The notes under the pieces were generated by a model. The model was given only the letters and a program-made list of their open reading frames with translations. It was not told the DNA's origin and did no database searches. 39,157 nucleotides of DNA from JANQGH01 sp039177555 (lineage in GTDB: Bacteria; Pseudomonadota; Alphaproteobacteria; DSM-16000; Inquilinaceae): positions 1-39,157 of the forward strand of contig JBCDFV010000041.1 in assembly GCA_039177555.1 (NCBI GenBank), in the 5' to 3' direction. Every line of letters begins with the position of its first letter. The first letter of the stretch is position 1. The position numbers were made by a program, and so were the translations under genes. This document shows positions 6,410 to 13,399 of this stretch, piece after piece.

Positions 6410-7243
6410 ATGCCGCGCCGGCTCAACAAGACACGCGCAATACTTGCCCTGGGCGGGCTGATCGCCGTCGCTCTCGCCGGGGCTGTTGCGAACGCCCAGA
6501 CGCAGGTGACCTGGGCGACCGAGGGAACCTATGCGCCGTGGTCGGAGACCGACGACAGCGGCGTGCTGGTCGGCTTCGATATCGAGCTGGTGAGCCTGTT
6601 GTGCGCCCATCTCGGCTATGACTGCACGATGGAGCGTATGGCCTGGCCGGCGATGATGGACGCGGTCGCGGCGGGCGAGGTCGACGCCTTCATCTCCGGC
6701 GTCGCGATCACCCCGGAACGCGAACTGGCCGTCGACTTCACCCGGCCTTACATGCAGCTTGCCGTCGCCTTCGCGGTCGGCACCGACAGCGATCTGGCCG
6801 GGGCGCGGCCGTCGCATGCGACCCAGCTTGCCGCCCTGCTGGACAACGCCACCATCGGCGTGCAGGCCGATACGGTGGCCAGCATATTGGCGGCCCAACT
6901 GATCCCCAGCGCCACCCTGATCGACTACGACACCACCGACGCGTTGACGCAGGCGGTGGCCGACGGCGATGTCGACGCCGGCCTGGCGGCGCTGCCGAGC
7001 TGGACGCAGCCGATCATCGTTCAGCCGGACGAAATCGTCGTGCTGGGCCCGCCCCTGACCAGCGAGGACTACACCGTGCTCGGCCGGGGCCTCGGCATCG
7101 GCATTCGCGAGGACGCCGACAATCTGAAGGCCGAGCTGGACCGGGCCTTGTGCGAGCTGGAAGACGCCGGCGAGATCCAGCCCCTGTCGATCAGCTGGTT
7201 CGGCAGCGAACTGACCATCAAATGCTACCTGCGGAACCGGTAG
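6410..7243 (+). CDS. family-3 solute-binding protein (amino-acid type ABC transporter or related)
   Basis: A 277-residue periplasmic binding protein. A Sec signal occupies residues 1-30 (basic MPRRLNKTRA, then ILALGGLIAVALAGAVANAQ). The mature part opens with VTWATEGTYAPWSETDDSG and GFDIELVSLLCAHLGYDC, the polar amino-acid binding fold, and has DAFISGVAITPERELAVDFT, a diagnostic family-3 segment. ATG 6410 follows GAGG by 9 bases; the longer frame from 6269 is rejected because it would bury the signal. No permease or ATPase gene is adjacent, so this is an orphan binding protein that may serve a distant transporter or a sensor. Two Cys in the first lobe and one near each later end might form disulfides. 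Confidence 0.9.
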   Translation: MPRRLNKTRAILALGGLIAVALAGAVANAQTQVTWATEGTYAPWSETDDSGVLVGFDIELVSLLCAHLGYDCTMERMAWPAMMDAVAAGEVDAFISGVAITPERELAVDFTRPYMQLAVAFAVGTDSDLAGARPSHATQLAALLDNATIGVQADTVASILAAQLIPSATLIDYDTTDALTQAVADGDVDAGLAALPSWTQPIIVQPDEIVVLGPPLTSEDYTVLGRGLGIGIREDADNLKAELDRALCELEDAGEIQPLSISWFGSELTIKCYLRNR

Positions 7244-7264
7244 TGTCTGCGCGCAACACATGCT

Positions 7265-7330
7265 TCAGCGTGCCTTGAAGTCCGGATTGTGGATCAGTCC
7301 GACGGCATTGCCTTGCGGGTCGGCAATTAG
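7265..7330 (-). pseudogene. C-terminal remnant of a VOC (glyoxalase-fold) gene
   Basis: On the minus strand, 21 codons ending in TGA read LIADPQGNAVGLIHNPDFKA and Arg. The IADPQGNAVGLI pattern is the last strand of VOC/glyoxalase proteins, where it normally carries a metal ligand or closes the barrel. There is no start and no upstream VOC body, because the frame runs into the end of the kinase gene (overlap 7327-7330). It looks like the tail of a decayed VOC gene replaced or interrupted by the kinase gene. An intact VOC gene with a different C terminus (IDPDGNSIGLFST) lies at 9722. The short length keeps confidence moderate. Confidence 0.45.
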
Positions 7331-8178
7331 CGGATCAACGCCAGCAAGGTCTCCGCGCAGCGAATGGCGAAGCTGGGGTCTTCGCCGTCGGCCACGGACC
7401 AGCAGGCCGACAGGCCGGCATGGGCGAAGGCGAAGCGCAGGACGCGGTCCGCGTCCAGGTCCAGGCGCGCGGCATAGAACGCGGCCACGCGCAGCATTCG
7501 GGCGGGCCGAAGCACGATTGCGCCATGCGGCGAGGGGTTGCAGAAAAGATTGGCCACCTCGTAGGTGCGCTCGCCATAGACGCCCTTCGGATCGATGGCG
7601 AGCCAGCCGCGCGGCCGGCCATCGACGACACCGCCATCCACCACATTGTCGTGATGCATGTCGGCGTGCAGGACGGTGCGCTCGCGCTCCGTCGCCAACA
7701 GGTCCGTCGCCACCGTGGCGCAGCGGCCGAGCACGTCGGGTCCGTCGGCGTTGCCAAGCAGGGCGGCGAAGCGGCGCTTGAGGCTGGGCAAATCGTTGGG
7801 TATAGGCCGCGATCGCGGCGCATGCAGCTTTTCGATCGTCGCGGCAAGGATGTCGGCCGCCCCGTCATCGTCGCCGGCCAGGACCATACGTGTCAGTTCG
7901 CCCTGCCTGGTGCCGCGCTCCATCAGCCAAGCGGTGTCCGAGGCGCGATAGACCCTGACGGCGCCGGCGCCATCGAAATAGTCGAGGACGGCGGCGGCGC
8001 GATGTTCGTCGCTGGCCGGCTTCATGCATTTGAGCATCGCCTTCGACCCCCGAAAGCGCACCGGGCGCAGCCAGCTTGAAGGGGTCTGGAAGGACGGGCC
8101 GTCCACCACGAGCGACCAGTCGCGCACCAGGGCCAGCGTCGGGTCGGGTTCGGTGTCGCTCGTGCGCTCGCGCGCCAT
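7327..8178 (-). CDS. aminoglycoside 6-phosphotransferase-like kinase (APH(6)/hydroxyurea kinase family)
   Basis: A 283-residue cytoplasmic phosphotransferase resembling the streptomycin 6-kinase / hydroxyurea-resistance kinase family. Key residues are visible: Lys50 in AMLKCMKP (ATP-binding), the Brenner motif HADMHHDN (His171, catalytic Asp173, Asn178), and the metal-binding Asp196 in AIDPKGVYGE. All catalytic positions are intact. ATG 8178 is preceded by GGAG; the longer frame to 8364 crosses the divergent promoter region and is rejected. It is divergent from the MFS porter, with 97 bases between. The family gives streptomycin resistance in some hosts, but chromosomal members like this one often have unknown natural substrates. 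Confidence 0.87.
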   Translation of the reverse strand: MARERTSDTEPDPTLALVRDWSLVVDGPSFQTPSSWLRPVRFRGSKAMLKCMKPASDEHRAAAVLDYFDGAGAVRVYRASDTAWLMERGTRQGELTRMVLAGDDDGAADILAATIEKLHAPRSRPIPNDLPSLKRRFAALLGNADGPDVLGRCATVATDLLATERERTVLHADMHHDNVVDGGVVDGRPRGWLAIDPKGVYGERTYEVANLFCNPSPHGAIVLRPARMLRVAAFYAARLDLDADRVLRFAFAHAGLSACWSVADGEDPSFAIRCAETLLALIR

Positions 8179-8275
8179 CGTACACTCCGGATGTTGTCTT
8201 TCCCGGGACACTGTACCTGCTAGGGTGTGGCGCGGGACACATCCCAGGCCCTCGGCGCTCCATGGCAGAGAGGCG

Positions 8276-9616
8276 ATGACAAGACGGCTGTTCGATCCGC
8301 TGAACCTCTGTGCCGGCGCCATGGCGATCGCCGGCATCATGTATGGCTTCGATGTCTCCGTCATGGCGGGTGCGATTCTCTATCTCGAAGCCGACTTCGG
8401 CCTGACGGAAAACTCACAAGAATGGATCGTCAGTTCGATCCTGCTGGGCGCGACATTGGGCGCGCTCGTGGGCGGCGTGATCGCGGATCGGTTCGGCAGG
8501 CGCGCGGCCATGATCGTCGTTGCCGCCTCGGCCGTCGCCGGCGTCGCGGTCATCACCCTGTCGCCCGGCGTCGGGCTGCTGGTCGTCGGGCGGCTGGTTC
8601 AGGGCTTCGCTGTTGGGGCCATATCGGTCTGCGGCCCGCTCTACCTGGCGGAGATCGCACCGAACCACATCAGGGGTTTGCTGGTCGGCCTCTATTCGTT
8701 CGGCATTCAGGTCGGCGTCCTGCTCGGCTACGCTATCGGGCTGGCCCTTGCAGACAGCGGCGATTGGCGCCTCATGCTCGGGGGCGGCATCTTGCCGGCC
8801 CTGGTCCTGGCGATGGCGGTGCCGTTTCTGCCGGAAACCCCCCGCTGGCTGCTGCAACGAAACCATCGGCAAAAGGCGCGCCGCGTTCTCGCCCATCTGC
8901 GCGGCAGCGATGCCGTCGATGCCGAGATCCAGGCCATGGAGCAGCAGATCGCCCAGCAATCCAGCCGCTGGGCCGACCTATTGGCACCGGGCATTGCGAT
9001 GATCCTTCTGGTCGGCATCGGCCTGGCCATCTTTCGCGAAATCACCGGCTTTGCCATCGCCACCCTTTACTCGCCAACCTTGCTGGAGCAAGCGGGGCAC
9101 GAGCCGGACCGGGTGGACATCCTGGCCTCGGTCGGGGTCGGGTCGATGTTCGTCGCGGCGGCGGTGGTCGCCATGCTGCTGGTCGACAGGCTGGGAAGGC
9201 GCCCGATGCTGCTGACCGGCACGGCGATCATGACGGTCAGCATTGGCGCCCTCGGGCTCGCCTTCACCCTGCTGCCCGTGTCGCCCGTGCTGGCCTGGAT
9301 CGCGGTCGCCTGTCTTGCGGCCTGTGCCGCCGGCTTCTCGCTGGGGCCCGGCCCCGTGGTCTTCCTGTTGATCGCCGAGATCTATCCGCGACGCATCCGT
9401 GCGCGCGCCATGGGTGTCGCCATGCTGGCCCTTTGGCTCAGCTTCTGGCTCAACGCCCGCCTGTTCCTGTCATCCGTCGAGGCGTTGGGTACGGCCGGCG
9501 CGCTGTGGCTGCATGCCGGGTTCGGCATCGCCGCCCTGGTGTTCATCTATGCGGCCGTGCCGGAAACCAAGGGACGCGGCCTGGAAGAGATCGAGGCCGG
9601 GCATGCCGTCCGTTAG
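8276..9616 (+). CDS. MFS sugar porter-type transporter
   Basis: A 446-residue, 12-helix transporter of the sugar-porter branch of the major facilitator superfamily. Family signatures are all present: IMYGFDVSVMAGAI in helix 1, DRFGRRAAM in the first cytoplasmic loop, PETPRWLLQRN after helix 6, VDRLGRRPMLLTG in the mirrored loop and PETKGRGLEEIE at the C terminus. It is a little shorter than most sugar porters. ATG 8276 follows AGAGAGG; upstream extension to 8024 is rejected because it lies antisense within the kinase gene. The substrate is likely a monosaccharide or polyol, by proton symport; the neighbours do not narrow this down. Confidence 0.92.
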   Translation: MTRRLFDPLNLCAGAMAIAGIMYGFDVSVMAGAILYLEADFGLTENSQEWIVSSILLGATLGALVGGVIADRFGRRAAMIVVAASAVAGVAVITLSPGVGLLVVGRLVQGFAVGAISVCGPLYLAEIAPNHIRGLLVGLYSFGIQVGVLLGYAIGLALADSGDWRLMLGGGILPALVLAMAVPFLPETPRWLLQRNHRQKARRVLAHLRGSDAVDAEIQAMEQQIAQQSSRWADLLAPGIAMILLVGIGLAIFREITGFAIATLYSPTLLEQAGHEPDRVDILASVGVGSMFVAAAVVAMLLVDRLGRRPMLLTGTAIMTVSIGALGLAFTLLPVSPVLAWIAVACLAACAAGFSLGPGPVVFLLIAEIYPRRIRARAMGVAMLALWLSFWLNARLFLSSVEALGTAGALWLHAGFGIAALVFIYAAVPETKGRGLEEIEAGHAVR

Positions 9617-9635
9617 ATCGGGGCCAGCAGGCTCC

Positions 9636-9663
9636 AGACAGTCTCCTGACAGTATCCTGTCAG
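9636..9663. promoter_or_regulatory. inverted and direct repeats upstream of the VOC gene
   Basis: CTGACAG-TATC-CTGTCAG at 9646-9663 is a perfect inverted repeat. The same region holds two GACAGT-N-TCCT direct repeats spaced 11 bases apart (starting at 9637 and 9648), so a third half-site lies one helical turn upstream. The block is about 60 bases before the VOC start codon, a plausible operator position. No adjacent regulator gene is an obvious partner. Confidence 0.5.
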
Positions 9664-9721
9664 CAGCGTTGTGCGAACAAGCCGCCGTCAAACGCTCTCC
9701 CCAACGCACATGGAGACAGGA

Positions 9722-10096
9722 ATGAGCTTTACGCCCGAACATTTCACCGTCTGGGCCGAGATCCCGGTCAGCGACCTGGACAATGCGATGACGTTTTACG
9801 GCAAGGTCTTCGACATGGACCTGAAGCGCGACGAAAACGGCCCCAACCCGATGGCCATGTTCCCGACCGCCGACCCGACCAGGGGCATCGCCGGCCATCT
9901 CTACGAAGGCAAGCCCTCGGCCGAAGGGTCGGGCCCGACGGTGCATTTCGCCTGCCCGGACACGCTGGAGGCCACCATGGGCCGCGTGACCGAAGCCGGC
10001 GGCCGCGTGCTCTCCGACATCATCGCCATCCCGGCCGGCCGCTTTGCTTATTGCATCGATCCCGACGGCAACTCGATCGGCCTGTTTTCCACCTGA
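9722..10096 (+). CDS. VOC-family (glyoxalase/bleomycin-resistance fold) protein
   Basis: A 124-residue single VOC module. It opens with FTVWAEIPVSDLDNAMTFYG, the usual first strand and helix, has MAMFPTADPTRGIAGHLYEG in the middle, and ends IIAIPAGRFAYCIDPDGNSI plus a short tail. Proteins of this shape (PhnB/YdhR-like enzymes of the 120-residue class) are often described as predicted enzymes related to lactoylglutathione lyase; the reaction is not known. ATG 9722 follows GGAGACAGGA. It is single, has a repeat-rich operator region upstream and a rho-independent terminator-like hairpin 60 bases downstream, so it forms its own transcription unit. Confidence 0.85.
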   Translation: MSFTPEHFTVWAEIPVSDLDNAMTFYGKVFDMDLKRDENGPNPMAMFPTADPTRGIAGHLYEGKPSAEGSGPTVHFACPDTLEATMGRVTEAGGRVLSDIIAIPAGRFAYCIDPDGNSIGLFST

Positions 10097-10156
10097 CGAA
10101 GGCGCCATGGGCACGCGCTCGCGGGCGCCCGTCCCAAGGCCTGACCCAAATGCGCG

Positions 10157-10183
10157 AGGGCCCGTCGCCATGGCGGGCCCTTT
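10157..10183 (+). terminator. rho-independent-type terminator after the VOC gene
   Basis: AGGGCCCG (10157-10164) pairs perfectly with CGGGCCCT (10174-10181) around a 9-base loop, followed by TTT within TTTGCC. The stem is strong but the T-run is short, so termination may be partial. The stem is followed by about 130 bases with no gene before the AraC regulator. Confidence 0.6.
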
Positions 10184-10312
10184 GCCTGCGTGTGGAAAGC
10201 TATGGGCCTTGCTTCTAAACGCAGACAAGCACAGTGCGGCGGAGCGCCTTCGTTCTTCACCGCCTTGAGACGGCAAATTGATATCTTCGGCCAAGTGGGT
10301 ATCGTCAGCGAC

Positions 10313-11344
10313 ATGATTGTCCAGGCGAGAACGCGTCCGGTCACCAGCCTGAGGCTGCTATGTGATGCCGCAGCGACGCACGGCATCGATGCGGCGGCCT
10401 GTCTTAAGGACACGGGCATCACGGTCGAAGACCTGGCCGACCCGGCGTCGCTGCACACCACCCAGCAGGAATTGCAAGCGATCGAGAACTATGTCCGGCT
10501 CGCGCCCGGCAATGTCGGGCTGGGCTGGGGCATGGGCCAGGCCATGCATGTCAACGCGTTCGGCGTTTGGGGGTTCGCCATCCTCACCAGCCCGACCTTG
10601 AGGTCGGCCATCCAAACGTCGCTGGACTACATCAAGCTGTCCTTCGTCATTGCGGACATGAGGCTGGTGGAAGACGGTTCGAGGGGCGGGCTGGTCTTCG
10701 ACATGACCGGGCTTGCGCCGACCGTGCATCGGTTTCTTCTGGAACGGCATTCGGCCGTCGCCGTGAACTTCATCCGGGCGCTCGTCCAACAGCCGGAAGC
10801 CGCGGAGTTTCGCATTGAGACGCCTGAGGACGACCAAGACTACGCCGCCCGGCTGTCCGGCATCAGCGGCATCCCCGTCGCGACCGGGATGCAGGCGCAC
10901 GCGCTGACCTTTGACGCCGAGCTGCTTGACCAGCCCTTGCCCAAGTCCGATCCGATTTCGCTGCGGTTTTGCCTGGAGCAGTGCAAGGCCCTGGCGGAGC
11001 AGAACGACAATGCCCTGCCGCCCTGGTCGCTGAAGGTGCGCGACGCGATCATTGACGACATCGGCTCGGACCATAAGATCGAGGACATCTCGCAGCGACT
11101 GACGGTCACGGAGCGGACCCTGCGGCGGCGGCTGACAGAGGAAGGAACCTCGTTTCGCGAACTCTACACCGACATCCGCATGGCCCTGGCCCACGAGTTG
11201 CTGGAAACGGCGGGGCTGAATGTGGAGACCGTCGCATGGCGCGTCGGCTACGCCGAGCCGGCGAGCTTTGCGCGGGCGTTTGCCAAGAAGTTCGGCACGA
11301 CCCCAGGCGACGTTCGCCGGTCGAACGCGCGCCAGGTCGCTTGA
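10313..11344 (+). CDS. AraC-family regulator with Arabinose_bd-type sensor domain
   Basis: A 343-residue regulator of the OruR/ArgR-like AraC branch. The N-terminal part (about residues 20-205: LLCDAAATHGIDAAACLKDT, then GLGWGMGQAMHVNAFGVWGF) matches the family's ligand-sensing domain. The C-terminal 90 residues form two helix-turn-helix motifs, including LTVTERTLRRRLTEEGTSFR and VETVAWRVGYAEPASFARAF. I chose ATG 10313; an in-frame GTG at 10190 adds residues that overlap the terminator region. It faces the aldehyde/alcohol catabolic unit end to end, 22 bases from the tautomerase gene, so it is a candidate regulator of that unit, though its target promoter would be the one near 14851. Confidence 0.9.
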   Translation: MIVQARTRPVTSLRLLCDAAATHGIDAAACLKDTGITVEDLADPASLHTTQQELQAIENYVRLAPGNVGLGWGMGQAMHVNAFGVWGFAILTSPTLRSAIQTSLDYIKLSFVIADMRLVEDGSRGGLVFDMTGLAPTVHRFLLERHSAVAVNFIRALVQQPEAAEFRIETPEDDQDYAARLSGISGIPVATGMQAHALTFDAELLDQPLPKSDPISLRFCLEQCKALAEQNDNALPPWSLKVRDAIIDDIGSDHKIEDISQRLTVTERTLRRRLTEEGTSFRELYTDIRMALAHELLETAGLNVETVAWRVGYAEPASFARAFAKKFGTTPGDVRRSNARQVA

Positions 11345-11366
11345 CTGAAGGGGGGCGTTCTGAACG

Positions 11367-11765
11367 TCAGGCCATGGCGCCCTGATGGGCCTCCAGCCAG
11401 GCGTCCTCTTGGCCCGGTTCGGGCAGGACGTCACCGCCCTCCATGACCCAACTCGCCGGCACGTCGGTGGTATCCACGACAATCTCGCTCAACGGGACGC
11501 CGGCGCGCTGATGAAGGGAGGCCTTGATGCGGTTGACGAGTGCCTGTTTTTGCTCGACGGTTCGGCCGCCGCGTAGGCTTGCGAACAGGAACACGCTCTT
11601 GCCGTTGATCGGCAGTTGCGGGGCGTCCTCGAAGAAGAATGCGTGCACGAAACCGCGTGGCGCGCCGGTGATCTCGCAATGGATGTCGGTGATGTCCGCC
11701 GCGATTTTGGCCTTGGCCGTTTCCGGGATCGTACCGCTGACGGCATTGCACATGTAAAGAGGCAT
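11367..11765 (-). CDS. tautomerase-superfamily protein with N-terminal Pro
   Basis: A 132-residue protein that begins Met-Pro-Leu-Tyr, so Met removal exposes the catalytic Pro1 of the tautomerase superfamily. The pattern MPLYMCNAVSGTIPETAKAK, ITGAPRGFVHAFFFED and a C-terminal half that repeats a beta-alpha unit fits the longer cis-3-chloroacrylate-dehalogenase-like / Tautomerase_3 group. Arg37 in APRGFVH is conserved in this group. It is the last gene of the minus-strand unit, 12 bases after the related gene at 11778. Substrates are probably small unsaturated or keto acids produced by the adjacent dehydrogenases, which is inference. Confidence 0.82.
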   Translation of the reverse strand: MPLYMCNAVSGTIPETAKAKIAADITDIHCEITGAPRGFVHAFFFEDAPQLPINGKSVFLFASLRGGRTVEQKQALVNRIKASLHQRAGVPLSEIVVDTTDVPASWVMEGGDVLPEPGQEDAWLEAHQGAMA

Positions 11766-11777
11766 GGGGTTTCCCGC

Positions 11778-12092
11778 TTAACCTGGGTTTCGGATCGAGG
11801 TCACGACCTCATGGGCCGACCGTCCGGTCTCGCGCATGCAGATGTCCGCCAGTTGCCTGAGCAACGACACGCGCTCGTTCTCCGCCAAGTCTCGGTTGGC
11901 ATGCAGGGACGCGATGACTGTGGTTGACGGCCGGGCGGCGGTAAAGCCGCTACCGGTCGGAACCACGATCCAGTCGATATCGGCGGGGGCGTTGAAGGCG
12001 CGCCGCGTGAAGCCGCCGATCTCGGACTTCAGGGCCCGCTCGGCCGGCTTCGAAACCTGACCCTCCTGGACAATGCACATGACCGGTATCAT
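11778..12092 (-). CDS. tautomerase-like protein lacking Pro1 with the ATG start
   Basis: A 104-residue protein with the same fold pattern as its neighbour (VMCIVQEGQVSKPAERALK, DIDWIVVPTGSGFTAARPST, TGRSAHEVVTSIRNPG). The expected N terminus would be Met-Pro-Val, but the genome reads ATG ATA CCG GTC ATG, giving Met-Ile-Pro. The catalytic proline is thus at position 3 unless translation begins at ATA. AAGGAG sits 9 bases before the ATG, favouring ATG 12092. The frame extends further upstream to 12128 without a better site. Either the protein has lost tautomerase chemistry, uses a rare ATA start, or is trimmed. It lies 28 bases after the Fe-alcohol dehydrogenase gene. Confidence 0.8.
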   Translation of the reverse strand: MIPVMCIVQEGQVSKPAERALKSEIGGFTRRAFNAPADIDWIVVPTGSGFTAARPSTTVIASLHANRDLAENERVSLLRQLADICMRETGRSAHEVVTSIRNPG

Positions 12093-12120
12093 GGCTTCTG
12101 CTCCTTCAGAAATTGTCGGT

Positions 12121-13332
12121 TCAAGCAAACGAGATCGCGCGGCTGCCGGTGGCGACCGATTGCAAGATTTGGGTCACGTGGGCTTTGCGCATCACGCGCG
12201 GCACGGCGTAGGACGACCGCGCCTCCGCCAGGGCATCGCGGGCGATCGCGTCGAAATCCTTGGCCTGAAGATCCGTCAGGTTGACCGGGATGCCGACCGT
12301 CTCGGCCAAGGCATCGACCCGGGCGATGAACCGGTCCGCCAGTACGTCGACGTCGGTGACCGTGCTGTCCTGGCCCAGCATGGTTTCCAGCTTGGCGAAG
12401 CGGCCCTTGCAAGCGGGCCTGTTGAACCGCAGCACGCGCGGCAGAAGGATCGCGTTGGCCAGACCGTGCGGCGTGTTGTAATGCGCGCTGATCTGGTGGG
12501 AGATGGCATGGACATAGCCGAGGCTGGCCTTGGTGAAGGCATAGCCAGCCAGGAACGAGCCCAGGGCGACCATCTCTCGCGCGCGTTCGTCGGCGCCGTT
12601 TTCGTATGCAGTGGGCAGGAAGTCGACCAGCAGCTTGATCGCCATCGCGGCGTCGCGGTCGGTGTCGGCAAACCGGTTGCGCGACGTGTAGGCCTCGATC
12701 GCATGGGTCAGCGCATCCATGCCGGTGGCCGCCGTCATGGGCGCCGGCAGGGATTTCAACAGGCCGGTATCGAAGGCCGCCGCGATCGGGATGTATTTGG
12801 GGTCGACGAAGAACTTCTTCTTATGGGTCTCGCTGTCCGAGATCACCGCGGCGTTCGTGACCTCCGACCCGGTGCCCGACGTGGTCGGCACGACATAGAA
12901 CGGCAACAGCGGCTGGTCGACCTTCAAGATGCCGGTCAGTTGGGCGAGCGATTTCTCGCTGGTGCTGGCCGAGGCGATGACCTTGGCCGCATCGATGGCC
13001 GACCCCCCGCCGACGGCGAACACCGCATCACACCTGTTCTCGCGGCTTGCCTTCAGGCCCGCCTCCACCACCGCGAAGGTTGGGTTGGGCACGATACCGT
13101 CGAAGGTGGTGACGGTGCAGCCTTCGCCTTCAAGAAAGGCGATCAGGTCGTCGAGCATGCCGTTCTTCAACAAGAAGCTGTCGGTGACCAGAAGCGGCCG
13201 TTTCTGGCCGGCCTGGATCATGAAGTCCGCCAGTTTTTGCGCCGCCCCGGCGCCTGAGAAGGTCAGGGGTTTTTGCGGCGTGCGGAAAGTCGAGAGGGCA
13301 CGAAGGGTGAGCGTGATGGCCGTGTTGCGCAT
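12121..13332 (-). CDS. iron-containing (group III) alcohol dehydrogenase
   Basis: A 403-residue group III alcohol dehydrogenase. The nucleotide-binding segment FAVGGGSAIDAAK (about 106-118) and TTSGTGSE (150-157) are present, and the metal ligands fall at Asp206 and His210 (GMDALTHAIEAY), His275 (GYVHAISHQ) and His289 (NTPHGLANAILLP), by comparison with FucO-type enzymes. It oxidises or reduces a primary or secondary alcohol/aldehyde with NAD. It lies between the aldehyde dehydrogenase gene (67 bases upstream) and the tautomerases, so it probably acts in the same catabolic chain. A weak GCGCCC/GGGCGC hairpin (13358-13379) lies in the gap to the aldehyde dehydrogenase gene. Confidence 0.93.
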   Translation of the reverse strand: MRNTAITLTLRALSTFRTPQKPLTFSGAGAAQKLADFMIQAGQKRPLLVTDSFLLKNGMLDDLIAFLEGEGCTVTTFDGIVPNPTFAVVEAGLKASRENRCDAVFAVGGGSAIDAAKVIASASTSEKSLAQLTGILKVDQPLLPFYVVPTTSGTGSEVTNAAVISDSETHKKKFFVDPKYIPIAAAFDTGLLKSLPAPMTAATGMDALTHAIEAYTSRNRFADTDRDAAMAIKLLVDFLPTAYENGADERAREMVALGSFLAGYAFTKASLGYVHAISHQISAHYNTPHGLANAILLPRVLRFNRPACKGRFAKLETMLGQDSTVTDVDVLADRFIARVDALAETVGIPVNLTDLQAKDFDAIARDALAEARSSYAVPRVMRKAHVTQILQSVATGSRAISFA

Positions 13333-13399
13333 GGGGGGGATCCTAGGGGAGTGGCCGGCGCCCGGGTTTCAGGGGGCGCGGCGGTTGGACGGCGCGCGA

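Noticed and set aside
8227..10218. A 663-codon plus-strand frame across the MFS gene and VOC gene
   Set aside because: Its translation is Arg/Gly/Pro-rich and motif-free, and it runs through two clear genes in another frame.
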